The position numbers were made by a program, and so were the translations under genes. 33,561 nucleotides of DNA from Erythrobacteraceae bacterium (lineage in GTDB: Bacteria > Pseudomonadota > Alphaproteobacteria > Sphingomonadales > Sphingomonadaceae), in assembly GCA_027486035.1 (NCBI GenBank), contig JAIXPX010000010.1:1-33561 (forward strand). The letters are read 5' to 3'. Shown one piece after another: positions 16,443-26,200 of this stretch. Numbering within the stretch: the first letter of the stretch is position 1; each line of letters begins with the position of its first letter. The notes under the pieces were generated by a model that ran no database searches, was not told the origin of the DNA, and saw nothing but the letters and a program-made list of their open reading frames with translations.

Positions 16443-19400
16443 CAGCGGTAGCCTTCGGTTCTAGGACGCATGCCTTGACCTACCAACGCGTCATAGGCGG
16501 CGAGGATGAGACGTTGGGTGCGATACTCGCCGTGTTTGGCGATTTCATTCTTCTGTAGGACGCGGAAGGATTCGCTGGGGTAGTCTGCGCCCATTACATC
16601 CTTGGGGTCGAGCACATAGCGCAGCTCGTCGCGGGTCAGGCCGTAGGCGAGCGAATACCAGGCGTCGAGCTCGGCGCGCAGTAGGGCGCGGCGGTCTTCG
16701 TCCCACGCAAAGGGTGGGCCGTCATGCCCCAGATCACGGGCGAAGGGGGCCATGGAGTGACTGGTGTAGCTCAGCTCCAGCACGCGCGGGACGATGAAGG
16801 TGAGGTCGGCTTCTGAATATGCTTCAGGGGGAAGGATGGGAAGTTGATTATAAATGAAGAAATTGAGGTGTGTTCCCCCAACCTTATGTCGAGCAAAAAA
16901 ATCCATGCTGACCGCGGAAAGATTGCCAACAAGTGCCGATAGCTTGCGAACATCGGCATTTGATTCCGCCAACATGAGCGGCAGCTGATTCCCCACCCCC
17001 GACAAGGGAAATGCATGGGCAATCACCGTTCGCTCGTTGGTTGAGTTTGTTATATCTCGCCAGCCCATTAGCCAACCCTTGGCCCAGCCCTTGGCTGCGA
17101 GTTGGCTCTCGACCGTGCCATGAGGCACCCAATAGCGCGGGATAGCTTCAATCTCGGGATTCAGTTTCTCAGCCAGCGTCAGATCGCGGCTGTCAGTTCC
17201 ATCATAGGTCGCCCAGCGATGATCGAATTGGTGGATCATCTTGGCTTCGTACAGCGGAACCATTCGTTTCGCGCCTTGTACCCATTCGCTGCCATCGCGT
17301 TGCCAACCTTCCAATTCAAGCTGTTCTGCCGTGCGGAACAACCCGCTGTCGTTTGACATGTGGAACATGGTCATGAACGAGAGGCCCCAAGGATTGCTCG
17401 TCTCTTCTTCTCCCTCCTCGATTAACACAGGGACACGGGCGAAAATTTGCGCGGCTAATTCTGCGTCCCTACGTGTACGGAATACAGGAGCGGTTTTGCT
17501 GTTGGGGTTGATAGCTGCAATCTGCGCTGGCGAGAGGGTGAAGCGTCGCCGCGCATCTTCTAGCTGGGTGGGATCGGTGAGGAAGAAAGCAAACCCCGCC
17601 TCTGCCACATTGCTGCCCAAGGTCAGCAGGGCGAATTTAAAGCTGCGATGGACGCCGGGGAATAGCGGTTGACTGTTCTCAAAATCGAGCAGACCGGCGA
17701 GCCGCTGACTTGAAACCAGCTGCCCAAAAAATGGGGCAGTGGTGGCATCGGTGGCGATCCCGGTAGGCACGATAACTCCCGCGCAACCCTTTGCGTTTTT
17801 CAGATTTAAGAAGTGCTCTGCAAACAGGGCATAGGTGTTTACATCGCCGCGTCCAGTCCATGGGTAACGCCGTGCCTTGGAAACTTTGCTCAGCGCGATT
17901 TTGGTTGGATCCTCCTCTTTGGGCGAACTGAAGAATACTGATGAAGCCTCTGCCGTCCGCTTGGCCACTTCAAAAGCAGCGTGAAGCTGGCGACGGAGCA
18001 AATCAGGTGATCCATCTGCCAATACGGCATTTGGCAATGCCTTTATCATTTTCGTGCGTGCAGCGGCATTGGGTGCACTGGCAATATCTGCATCACGGCT
18101 GGCGAAGAATTCCTGCTCTTGCAGCTTGATACGTTCCCAAGGCGGATTGCCAAGCACGACGTCGAACCCGCCGTTACCGATCATGACCTCCGGAAAGGCC
18201 AGCGGCCAATGGAAGACGCGGGCTGCGCTGGCGGCGCTGTCTATGGCGACGGCCAATGGGCCCTGCGGTGGGCGTTGGTCTAGCGCCTCACGCACCTGCC
18301 GCGTCGATGGCACCATCACCTTGTCGACCGAACTGGCCGTTTTCGGTTTCGGCAGCAGGAAGGCGGCAACATAAGTATCGCAGGCGACGCGCAGAGGCCA
18401 CCAGTCGGGATCGCCCTTGATCGCAGCAAAGGCTTTTGCCTTGGCAGCAATTTCGGTGAGACTTGATTCAGGCATCGCATGGAATCGGTCGAACCGTTCA
18501 ACCAGCTTTTCAGGGGCGATTGCACGGCGCAGCAGCCCGGCATCTCGTTCAGATCGATTGAGGCGCTTGAGGCCGTTTGCTGTGTCCTTATCGTCGCCGG
18601 TCAGCGGTTTATAGGCATCATCCGGGATGCCTTCCTCCAACGCCTTCAGATCGAACACGCCCAGCAGGCTGTCACCGCACTGGATATTGGCATCCAGGAA
18701 GCCCAGTGGCTTGCCCGGCTCCACCGATTCAATCCACAGCGCCACTTTGGCAAGCTCGATCGCCATCGGGTTGCGGTCCACCCCGTGGATGCAATTGCGC
18801 ACCACATCGCGCATCGCTGCGTTGTAATCGGGCGCATCTGGATTGCGCAGTTGAGCCACCCGCGTCGCCATTCGCCGCGCCGCGCCCAACAGGAAGTGGC
18901 CCGATCCGCAGGCCGGATCGATCACGTTGAGCTCAAGGATCGCCTCCGCGCCGCCCTCAGCCTCGGCCCGCTCAAGCACCGGATCAAGTGCGCTGTCGAG
19001 CAGGCACTGCACCAGGCTGTCCGGCGTGTAATAGCTGCCCGAAACCTTGCGCGCATTGCCGCGCGCCTCCGCGCCGCCTGCAAATTCGAAGGTGCGTCCG
19101 TCGTCCTTGCGGGTGGGCACGAGTTCGAGCAGCCCTTCATAAACGCTGCCCAGTTCCTCGGTCGCCATATCGCGCCAGTTGATACGCACGCGGCGGCCAT
19201 CCTCAATCAGCCAACCCAGCTTGAACGCCGCCGCCAAGAGCGCGCGGTTGGGGATTTGCGCAGCGTCGAGATCAGGGGTCAGCGCACGGTCGAACAAGCC
19301 TCCGAGTGCCGGCAGCCCCAGAAGCTTCTCACCGCGTTCCAGCGCGCGGAAAGTCACCTTCACGCCTTCCCAGGCATCATGGTGGTGATCATGCGCGTTG

Positions 19401-20437
19401 CGGCGCGTTGATCTGTCCCGTGCCCAGGCGAACCCATAGTTGTTGCTGTAGAGGTCGCGGACGGCCTTTGGCGTTGCAGGCGGGTGAAGCAGATCGCGGT
19501 CCTCGGCCACGCCAAGGAAGATCAGGCGATAAACCACGCGCAGCATCTGTTCGAACAGATGCGGCATGGTCAGCTGGTTGGTATCGAGCCGTTCCCGCAT
19601 TGCGGGGTTGGCATCTAGGATGCCTTGACCCAGCGCCATCAGCGCTTCCTCGACATTGACGCGCAACCGCTCACGCGCGGAAGTGCCCGCCCGCATGCCA
19701 GCCTCGCGCCAGCGTTCCAGCGCGCAATCGCTGGCCGCTGCGCCCTCTGCTCCAAAACGGCTGGCATGGATCAGCAGCCACAGCGCCGCGAAATCGGCGA
19801 ACATCTCGTCGCGAAAAATTGCGCCGAGGTCTGCCTCGATCCATGCAGGCCGGGTCAGGCTGGCATTGTCACGCATCAACCGCACCCGGTCGCCTGCGAA
19901 GACCAGGCCCCAGTAGAAATCCGGGTTCGCGTTCAGCCAGTCCTGCAACAGGACGGTCGGCGAACGGCGCGCAATGCGGCCGTCGGAACCATCGCCGAAC
20001 TCGGGCAGTGCGCGGGCAAACCCGTCGCCAGCCTTGCCCTTTTCGGCCGGAGCTGGCGGCGCGATGACAACCGGCACGCGTCCGCTCTTGGCTTCCCACG
20101 CAATGGTGAAGCGCCGGTCCTCGCGCGTGTGATGGTGCGGCCCGGTCAGTTCAAAGCCGAATGCCTGTTCGAGCAGATTGCGAGCGAACTCTGCCGTCTG
20201 CTGTATCGACGGCTGTTCGAGCCGACCATAGGTCTGCCATTGTGCTTGTGCGATGCGGAAATAGCGCGTGATCTCGTCTCGCAGACCGGTGCCCTTGGGG
20301 CAGCCATAGTCCGCCGCAGTCTTCTGATCGGGTGCGGCCGAAGCAATGGCCTGAACCTGATCGGGCGCGATCAACCCGCCTTCGATGGTGAGGGCGGCAA
20401 AGCCGGTGTCGGCCGAGCGTTTGGTGTGCCGGGACAT
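16442..20437 (-). CDS. Large N6-adenine DNA methyltransferase (Eco57I/PglX/DrmMI-like)
   Basis: This is a 1331-aa protein whose ATG shares one base with the SNF2 stop (TGATG). SAM-binding motif I is DPACGSGHF (507-515), preceded by the [11 protein letters not shown] motif (466-476) of this class, and the catalytic motif IV is NPPW (764-767). This order is that of gamma-type adenine methylases. The large N-terminal part (1-450) includes [17 protein letters not shown] and matches the long RM-type methylases found with DISARM and BREX. The C-terminal third probably holds target recognition. It would methylate host DNA so that the system can tell self from phage. I see no convincing nuclease motif in the N-terminus. 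Confidence 0.9.
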   Translation of the reverse strand: MSRHTKRSADTGFAALTIEGGLIAPDQVQAIASAAPDQKTAADYGCPKGTGLRDEITRYFRIAQAQWQTYGRLEQPSIQQTAEFARNLLEQAFGFELTGPHHHTREDRRFTIAWEAKSGRVPVVIAPPAPAEKGKAGDGFARALPEFGDGSDGRIARRSPTVLLQDWLNANPDFYWGLVFAGDRVRLMRDNASLTRPAWIEADLGAIFRDEMFADFAALWLLIHASRFGAEGAAASDCALERWREAGMRAGTSARERLRVNVEEALMALGQGILDANPAMRERLDTNQLTMPHLFEQMLRVVYRLIFLGVAEDRDLLHPPATPKAVRDLYSNNYGFAWARDRSTRRNAHDHHHDAWEGVKVTFRALERGEKLLGLPALGGLFDRALTPDLDAAQIPNRALLAAAFKLGWLIEDGRRVRINWRDMATEELGSVYEGLLELVPTRKDDGRTFEFAGGAEARGNARKVSGSYYTPDSLVQCLLDSALDPVLERAEAEGGAEAILELNVIDPACGSGHFLLGAARRMATRVAQLRNPDAPDYNAAMRDVVRNCIHGVDRNPMAIELAKVALWIESVEPGKPLGFLDANIQCGDSLLGVFDLKALEEGIPDDAYKPLTGDDKDTANGLKRLNRSERDAGLLRRAIAPEKLVERFDRFHAMPESSLTEIAAKAKAFAAIKGDPDWWPLRVACDTYVAAFLLPKPKTASSVDKVMVPSTRQVREALDQRPPQGPLAVAIDSAASAARVFHWPLAFPEVMIGNGGFDVVLGNPPWERIKLQEQEFFASRDADIASAPNAAARTKMIKALPNAVLADGSPDLLRRQLHAAFEVAKRTAEASSVFFSSPKEEDPTKIALSKVSKARRYPWTGRGDVNTYALFAEHFLNLKNAKGCAGVIVPTGIATDATTAPFFGQLVSSQRLAGLLDFENSQPLFPGVHRSFKFALLTLGSNVAEAGFAFFLTDPTQLEDARRRFTLSPAQIAAINPNSKTAPVFRTRRDAELAAQIFARVPVLIEEGEEETSNPWGLSFMTMFHMSNDSGLFRTAEQLELEGWQRDGSEWVQGAKRMVPLYEAKMIHQFDHRWATYDGTDSRDLTLAEKLNPEIEAIPRYWVPHGTVESQLAAKGWAKGWLMGWRDITNSTNERTVIAHAFPLSGVGNQLPLMLAESNADVRKLSALVGNLSAVSMDFFARHKVGGTHLNFFIYNQLPILPPEAYSEADLTFIVPRVLELSYTSHSMAPFARDLGHDGPPFAWDEDRRALLRAELDAWYSLAYGLTRDELRYVLDPKDVMGADYPSESFRVLQKNEIAKHGEYRTQRLILAAYDALVGQGMRPRTEGYR

Positions 20438-23229
20438 CAGTTCACCTCCGGCAGCAGGACATAGAGACCGATGATATCCGCCGGGAGCACCGGGGTCACC
20501 TTGACGGTCGCACCGCCGCCTGCCGCTTCGGTCAGACGCAGATGATCGTGAGACAGGGCTTCACCCCTTTGATACGCGAAGGCCTCGATGGCCGGGCGAT
20601 ATGCGGAGAGACGCTCATGCGCGGCCTCGATCTGCCGAATGCGGGCGCTTTCATCCATATTGCTGGATGCTTCCGCCTCAAGCAGCGACAGCGCCTCTTC
20701 GGCTTGCAGGGCTACATCCTGACCGAGGCCGGTGAAGGCTAGGCCCGTTGCTTCCTCTGCAAGGAGTAGTCGGTTCGTGCGTCCGCTCGTCACCAGCTTG
20801 TAACGCAACCGCAAGACTAGCAGCGTTGTCATCTGCGTGACCGCCCGTGTCCGCCAGACGCCAGCGCGGCCAAGCGCTTTGCCTTCTGCTCCGGCGGGAT
20901 CGAGCGCGCCCTCAGCCAATGTCTCGGCAAGTACCGCGACGATTGGATGAACGCGCCCGACATAAGTGACACCCTGGGCAGGATCATCCGCGAAGCTGAT
21001 CCGACGGTTGCCGCGGAGGCCTCGTTGATTCAGCCGGTCCCGCATCATGTCTGGCAAGAAATCTGTATGCAGCAGCGCGTGGCCATGGGAAGCCTCAAGC
21101 GGAGCCTGCAGCCGCTTCAAGGCGCGTTCCGTAAAGCGCGATACCTCTTGAGGGCCGCCATTCAGCGCCCGCATCTTGCGCCATTCGGGCAGGACTTCAT
21201 CGGGTTTGAGCGCGCCTTGTGCATAGCGTGCGCGGCTGGCTTTTGCGCCCTCTGCCGTGTCGCGCCACTGGCGTTCGAAGAGCTCTGCTCCTGGCCCGAA
21301 ATCAAACGCCATCTGGCTGCGCGCTCCACCTCCGCGGCGCAGCAGCACCGCCTGCATCAACGCGGATGTGACGCTTTCTTGGTCCTCGGGCATAGGAACG
21401 CTGACGCCAGTGGCCTTTTCGATGGCTTCAGCCTTGCGCAAGATTACGTTGAGCACGGCACCGTCGATGGGGCTGTTGTCGCCATACATCATGATCGAGC
21501 GAACGACCTTCGCCCGTTGGCCGAACCGATCGACGCGGCCTTCGCGCTGTTGGTGGCGCGTTGGATTCCAGCTGAGATCATAATGGACCACGGCATCGAA
21601 CAGCCCCTGAAGATTGATCCCTTCCGACAAGCAGTCCGTCGCCACCAGGATACGGTTATCATGCGCCTCCAGCGCGTCGACCCGGACCCGGCGTTCGTCG
21701 GGCGCCAGCGTGCCTGTAACCACCGCAATTTGATGTTTGGGGAAGATTGTGCGGAGCGTCTCGCCCAGCGCTTCAGCCGTCGCAATAAAGCGGCAGAAGA
21801 TGACGGGCTTCACGCCGTCTTTCAGCAGTGGCCGCAGTTCGGCAACAAGCTGTTTCACCTTCGGATCGTCGTCACGCCGGCTGGTGAGCACTTGAGCAAG
21901 GTCGATTAGACCGCGCAGCGCCGTTTCCTCTTCACCATGCTCGCTCGCGGTCGCAGGTTCGATATCGCTTTCGTTTAGCACACCGTCCTCGGCATCGAAC
22001 ACGACAGGCTCGATCGCTTCCTCCTCGGCCATTCCGCCCAGCCGATTGCGCAACGCACTCAATGCCGCAGCGGGCGAGGATCCAACGCACCGCATAAGGG
22101 CCAGAGTTCCCCAGAAGGCAAGGCGGCGATGGCGCTGATCGGATCCAGCACGCTCGGTCACTGTAAGGCAATAGTCGAGCACGGAATCCTGGAACGCCGC
22201 AAAATCACCTGTCAGCGTGAATGGCGCTTCCTTGGCTTCATGTTTCGCGAAGGCACGCTGTTCGTCCCAGCCGTCCTGAATGTCGGGGCGGCGTCGCTGA
22301 ACAAAATGCTGCGCCAGTCGGCGAGAGTACCGCTCTCGGGCGTTGCTATCGCCAGCATCAGGCCCGCCCTGGAGATCCTTGTGCACAAGGCCAAGCAAAC
22401 GGTCGTATGCCACAGTGTCGCCGCTATGGGGCGTGGCTGTCAGGAGGAGCATATGCCGCTCGCCTTCTGCCGCAAGGCGCTCAAGCAAACCAAAGCGTTG
22501 GTGCTTGCCACGTTCATTGCCGACGCAGGCATGCGCCTCATCGACAATGACGAAGGACGGGCACGCTCGGGCAAAATCATCCCGGCGACTGTCAGCCTTG
22601 ATATAATCGAGGCTGACGACCGTAAAGGGGTAAGCCTCGAACAAGCTTTGCGATGTGGGCAGGCCCCGTTCGAGGCCCCGCGCTCTGGCTGCGGTCACGG
22701 CAACAGCGTCGATATCAAACTTCTCGCTCAGTTCGCTGACCCATTGATCAACGAGATGCGGCGGGCAGAGCACTGTAAATCGATCGACAATTCCGCGGTC
22801 CAACCATTCGCGCAGGATCATACCGGCCTCGATCGTTTTGCCGATACCAACGTCGTCGGCGATCAGAAGGCGGGCTACGGACTGCTTTAGGGCCATCATC
22901 AGCGGCACAAGCTGATACGCGCGTGGCTCGACCCCTAAGTGGGCTGCACTGCGAAACGGGCCTGCACCGCGCCGCAAAGAAAGCCGGAGCGCGTCTGACA
23001 AAAGCCGAGCCCCGTCCTGGGTGTCGAGGCGATCTGCTGTCGGAGCGGCAAAGCTTGCGGCCGTGACAGGGGCGGCTTCCAGAGCAGGCGCTATCAGCTG
23101 CGCATCGTCATCCGTTCCGGACAAAGGGCGGATGTTCAGAAGCTCTTCGGAAGGGGAAGGCAGCACAATCCACTCGCGCCCACGCGCCCGAACCATATCC
23201 CCCGGAGAAAAAACAACGTTCTGCATCAT
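20437..23229 (-). CDS. SNF2-family helicase/translocase, DrmD-like
   Basis: This is a 930-aa protein. Two adjacent ATGs (23229 and 23226) both overlap the upstream stop; I used the first. The SF2/SNF2 core is complete: Walker A ADDVGIGKT (124-132), LCPPHLVDQW (Ia), DEAH (230-233), TATPHSG (264-270), FCRF (478-481), TDCLSEGINLQ (531-541) and motif VI QREGRVDRFGQ (561-571). The C-terminal about 330 residues are helical and charged. The layout is that of RapA/HepA-like SNF2 proteins such as DrmD of class 1 DISARM. It is an ATP-driven double-stranded DNA translocase that partners the YprA helicase and the methylase encoded beside it. Confidence 0.9.
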   Translation of the reverse strand: MMQNVVFSPGDMVRARGREWIVLPSPSEELLNIRPLSGTDDDAQLIAPALEAAPVTAASFAAPTADRLDTQDGARLLSDALRLSLRRGAGPFRSAAHLGVEPRAYQLVPLMMALKQSVARLLIADDVGIGKTIEAGMILREWLDRGIVDRFTVLCPPHLVDQWVSELSEKFDIDAVAVTAARARGLERGLPTSQSLFEAYPFTVVSLDYIKADSRRDDFARACPSFVIVDEAHACVGNERGKHQRFGLLERLAAEGERHMLLLTATPHSGDTVAYDRLLGLVHKDLQGGPDAGDSNARERYSRRLAQHFVQRRRPDIQDGWDEQRAFAKHEAKEAPFTLTGDFAAFQDSVLDYCLTVTERAGSDQRHRRLAFWGTLALMRCVGSSPAAALSALRNRLGGMAEEEAIEPVVFDAEDGVLNESDIEPATASEHGEEETALRGLIDLAQVLTSRRDDDPKVKQLVAELRPLLKDGVKPVIFCRFIATAEALGETLRTIFPKHQIAVVTGTLAPDERRVRVDALEAHDNRILVATDCLSEGINLQGLFDAVVHYDLSWNPTRHQQREGRVDRFGQRAKVVRSIMMYGDNSPIDGAVLNVILRKAEAIEKATGVSVPMPEDQESVTSALMQAVLLRRGGGARSQMAFDFGPGAELFERQWRDTAEGAKASRARYAQGALKPDEVLPEWRKMRALNGGPQEVSRFTERALKRLQAPLEASHGHALLHTDFLPDMMRDRLNQRGLRGNRRISFADDPAQGVTYVGRVHPIVAVLAETLAEGALDPAGAEGKALGRAGVWRTRAVTQMTTLLVLRLRYKLVTSGRTNRLLLAEEATGLAFTGLGQDVALQAEEALSLLEAEASSNMDESARIRQIEAAHERLSAYRPAIEAFAYQRGEALSHDHLRLTEAAGGGATVKVTPVLPADIIGLYVLLPEVN

Positions 23230-26200
23230 GAAATTCCCAAGGCATTAAGCAGGTTGGCGGGCGGCTCTCTGCCGGGTGTGGCTGGAAGCTCGATCACATC
23301 CAGAATTCCGAGGGCGGCAGCCTCAGATTTGAGCTCCGACGATGCGCCCCCTGGCACGGCCAGCACGCCCCTCGAGGGCCAGAACAAGCGCTCATTGCTG
23401 CCAAGGATTCCGATGGTTGTTGGTGCAGGCAGCCCCCAAGCCGATACGGCGACAAGCCATGCATCTTCTTGCCCCGGCTGCTCGGCTTGGCTTTCCTTCA
23501 CCTGTGCCAAGTCACACAAGAATTCGGAGACAGCCGGGTCGCGCCTGTCAATCAACTCATGGTCGGGCTGATTGTAGTAAGAGAGGATGCAACGGTAACA
23601 GCCTGCGACGCAGGCATCGTCGGCATGCTTGAGATCACGAGCGTCGAAAGGTTCGTTATAGTGCATTAGTCGCAGAGCGGCGCGGGCGACTTCTGCCACT
23701 CGCTCTGGATCCGAAACCAAGCGGTTGAGCACGCCGGCACCGCCTTCGGTGGCCTCGTACAACAAGACGGCATTGCGGATGTCTTTGGTCGGTAGAGATT
23801 CCCCGAGGATTTCCCCTTCTTCCAGTTCGAATACGAGTTGGATCCCGCGGATCAAAGCGTGCTGAAGGGTTGCCATCTGCTCGGTGGAGAGCGGTGTCTC
23901 AGGGCGCAATAGCAAAGCATTCTTATGGTCCTCGACCATCGGCACGATCCTCTGTGCCTTGGCGGTGGTCGGGTCTGCCATCCCCTCATCGTCCTCCCCG
24001 TTGTCCGGATCTTTGATCCACCGGCCTGAGTTGGGGTCGATGAAAAACCCACAGATCGCCTTCGACTTGCGGCGGCGCAGTCCTTTGTTGATGCGCGACA
24101 GCCGGGTTGAAGACCCGTAATCCAAGTGCAGCAAGGCGCCATCAGGACCTGCCAATGTGCTCGTCCTGACGTCCGGCTGGCCATTGTGCATAGGCCATTG
24201 AAACAGGGTCTGAATTTCAAATCCCCGGCGCTGTCGGTCTTCGTCATTAGCCGTGATGCGCTCAGCAGGCGCTGTCTCGACGTTGTCGATCCGGAAGACC
24301 GTGTCGAGCCGTTCAGCACCGGCCAGAGACGCGCCGCAAGCATGGCAGCGCTCTTGAAGCTCGTCGGTGTGGGCGGCTCCGCAATCCGGGCACAGAATGA
24401 GTGTGGAAGTCGAGAGCTGCCCATTGTCGAGGCGGCCTTCCGCGGGGAGCTTGGCTTTGGTGACCCGGAACCCTCGGCCCTCATGATAAATGAGAGCGTT
24501 GGGCCCGAATTCGGCAATCGCCAGGAACCTTGGTCGCTGCAGGACAGCGCTTTTGGTCGCCGGGATGAACGCATAGAGCGGCAACCGCGGAAAGTTGTAG
24601 CCAGGCAGGAAGCCTTCAGTGGCAAGATACCGGTAGGTGTAGAAGTCAGAACCGTTTGAGGCTTTGCCGCACTCAAGAATGTCGAGTTCGCGCGAGGCGT
24701 TACGATAACGGTTGGCCGCTGCTGTGCGTTCACCTTGCCGAAGGCCGACCTTGTTCTGGATTTCGTGGGCCAGGTCCTGCTCACGGCGAGCGCTGCGATG
24801 AAGGTTGCGCCAGCGTTCGAAGCTCTGGGTAAAAGAGCCAAGCGCCTCGGCATCTGTAGCGTTGACGAAGCCGTCCACATCTTGAAGCCAAGGTGCATCG
24901 GCAAGGTCAACGGCCGGCAACATCGCCTCAATCAACTGCCGCATGAGCGGGCGCGCGGCACCGCTCGCAGCAAGCGCTTCCAAGCCGTCCGAGATCTCTT
25001 GGGTCATCGGCATGTCATGACCGCCCATGTCGAGATTTTCTGGAATGGACGCTTTGAGGGGGACATGGGCCGCGGCCAGCCACTCAGCATGCAGGTGGCT
25101 TTTCAGAAGGTCGCGGTTGGCCAGATCAAGCGCTGGAGGTCGGACGACACCTGCGACAAGGGCCGTGCGGTCCCTGAAGTAGTATTGATCGTGGGGAGAT
25201 TGCGCTGCGCAATATGAAACGACCAGCGCGGCTTGCCCGCTGCGTCCAGCACGCCCTGAACGCTGGGCATAGTTGGCCGGTGTCGGTGGGACATTACGAA
25301 GGTAGACGGTATTCAGCGCGCTGATGTCGACGCCAAGTTCCATTGTCGGCGAGCAGAACATTGCCGGAAGGAAGCCGACACCTTCGCCTTGCTCGTGCAT
25401 CTGGTTTCGATGGTCGGCGATCCGCTTGCGGTCCTCCTCCTCGAACCGGAAGCGGTCCTCGCGCCAGGCCCTGACTTCCTGATCAACCTGGGCCGTGTGC
25501 TCGCGTGCTTCAAAGCTGTAGGGCAGATTGCCGTCGTTCCCGAGCATGTCGGCAACCTGTTCGTAAAGATCGCGGAAAAAGAGGTTTTGTCGCTTTCCGT
25601 CTTTTCGCTGCTCGGTGGGGAAAAGGCGCAATGCTGTCGGAGCCATCCGCCACGCCGATGCTTCAAAGCCCGAGGCAACACGGCGCACGAACTGATGCGC
25701 TTCCGCAGCCGCGAGCAGCCCCTCGATCAACTCGTCATACTCCTTGGAGGGGATCTGCTCTCCCCAGATCTCCTTTGACCGCAGCGCTTTGCCGAGTTTA
25801 CTCTGACGCCCCCCTCGAATGATCAGTACAGCTTCCGATGCGCGGATCTGGTTTGCCCGCGGCGGGGTGATCATCAGAAAACCACACTCGCGAAGGCTGT
25901 TTTCTTCCTCGCGGTCAATCGCCCAAGGCAGTCGCAGTCGGTTGCGAGAAACCTCTGCTGCCTGGCGGATCCGTGTCCGGTCGAGCGCGTCAGCCGCTAC
26001 TGCCAATCCCTGACGCATATTATCAAACAGGATTTCGTAAAGTCGGCGCCTTACGTCTGCCGATGCCCCCATTAGCCGCGCATTGCCCTGAAACTCTTCG
26101 TCGTCCGACGCCAGATCATCGATCCCAGGGAATTCTGCCGTGATCAGCCCAACCTCTTCGAGGTTCGGATTCGTGTATCTCCAGCCACGCCGCAGATCTG

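Noticed and set aside
18479..19411. Plus-strand open frames within the methylase and helicase genes (also 20947-21909 and 22129-22890)
   Set aside because: The minus-strand proteins carry complete catalytic motifs through these stretches, so the plus-strand frames are shadows.
20071..20109. Possible nuclease motif (E115-A-K117) in the N-terminus of the methylase
   Set aside because: A lone E-x-K without a convincing upstream Asp and strand pattern is not enough. The region fits the long N-terminal part of PglX-type methylases.
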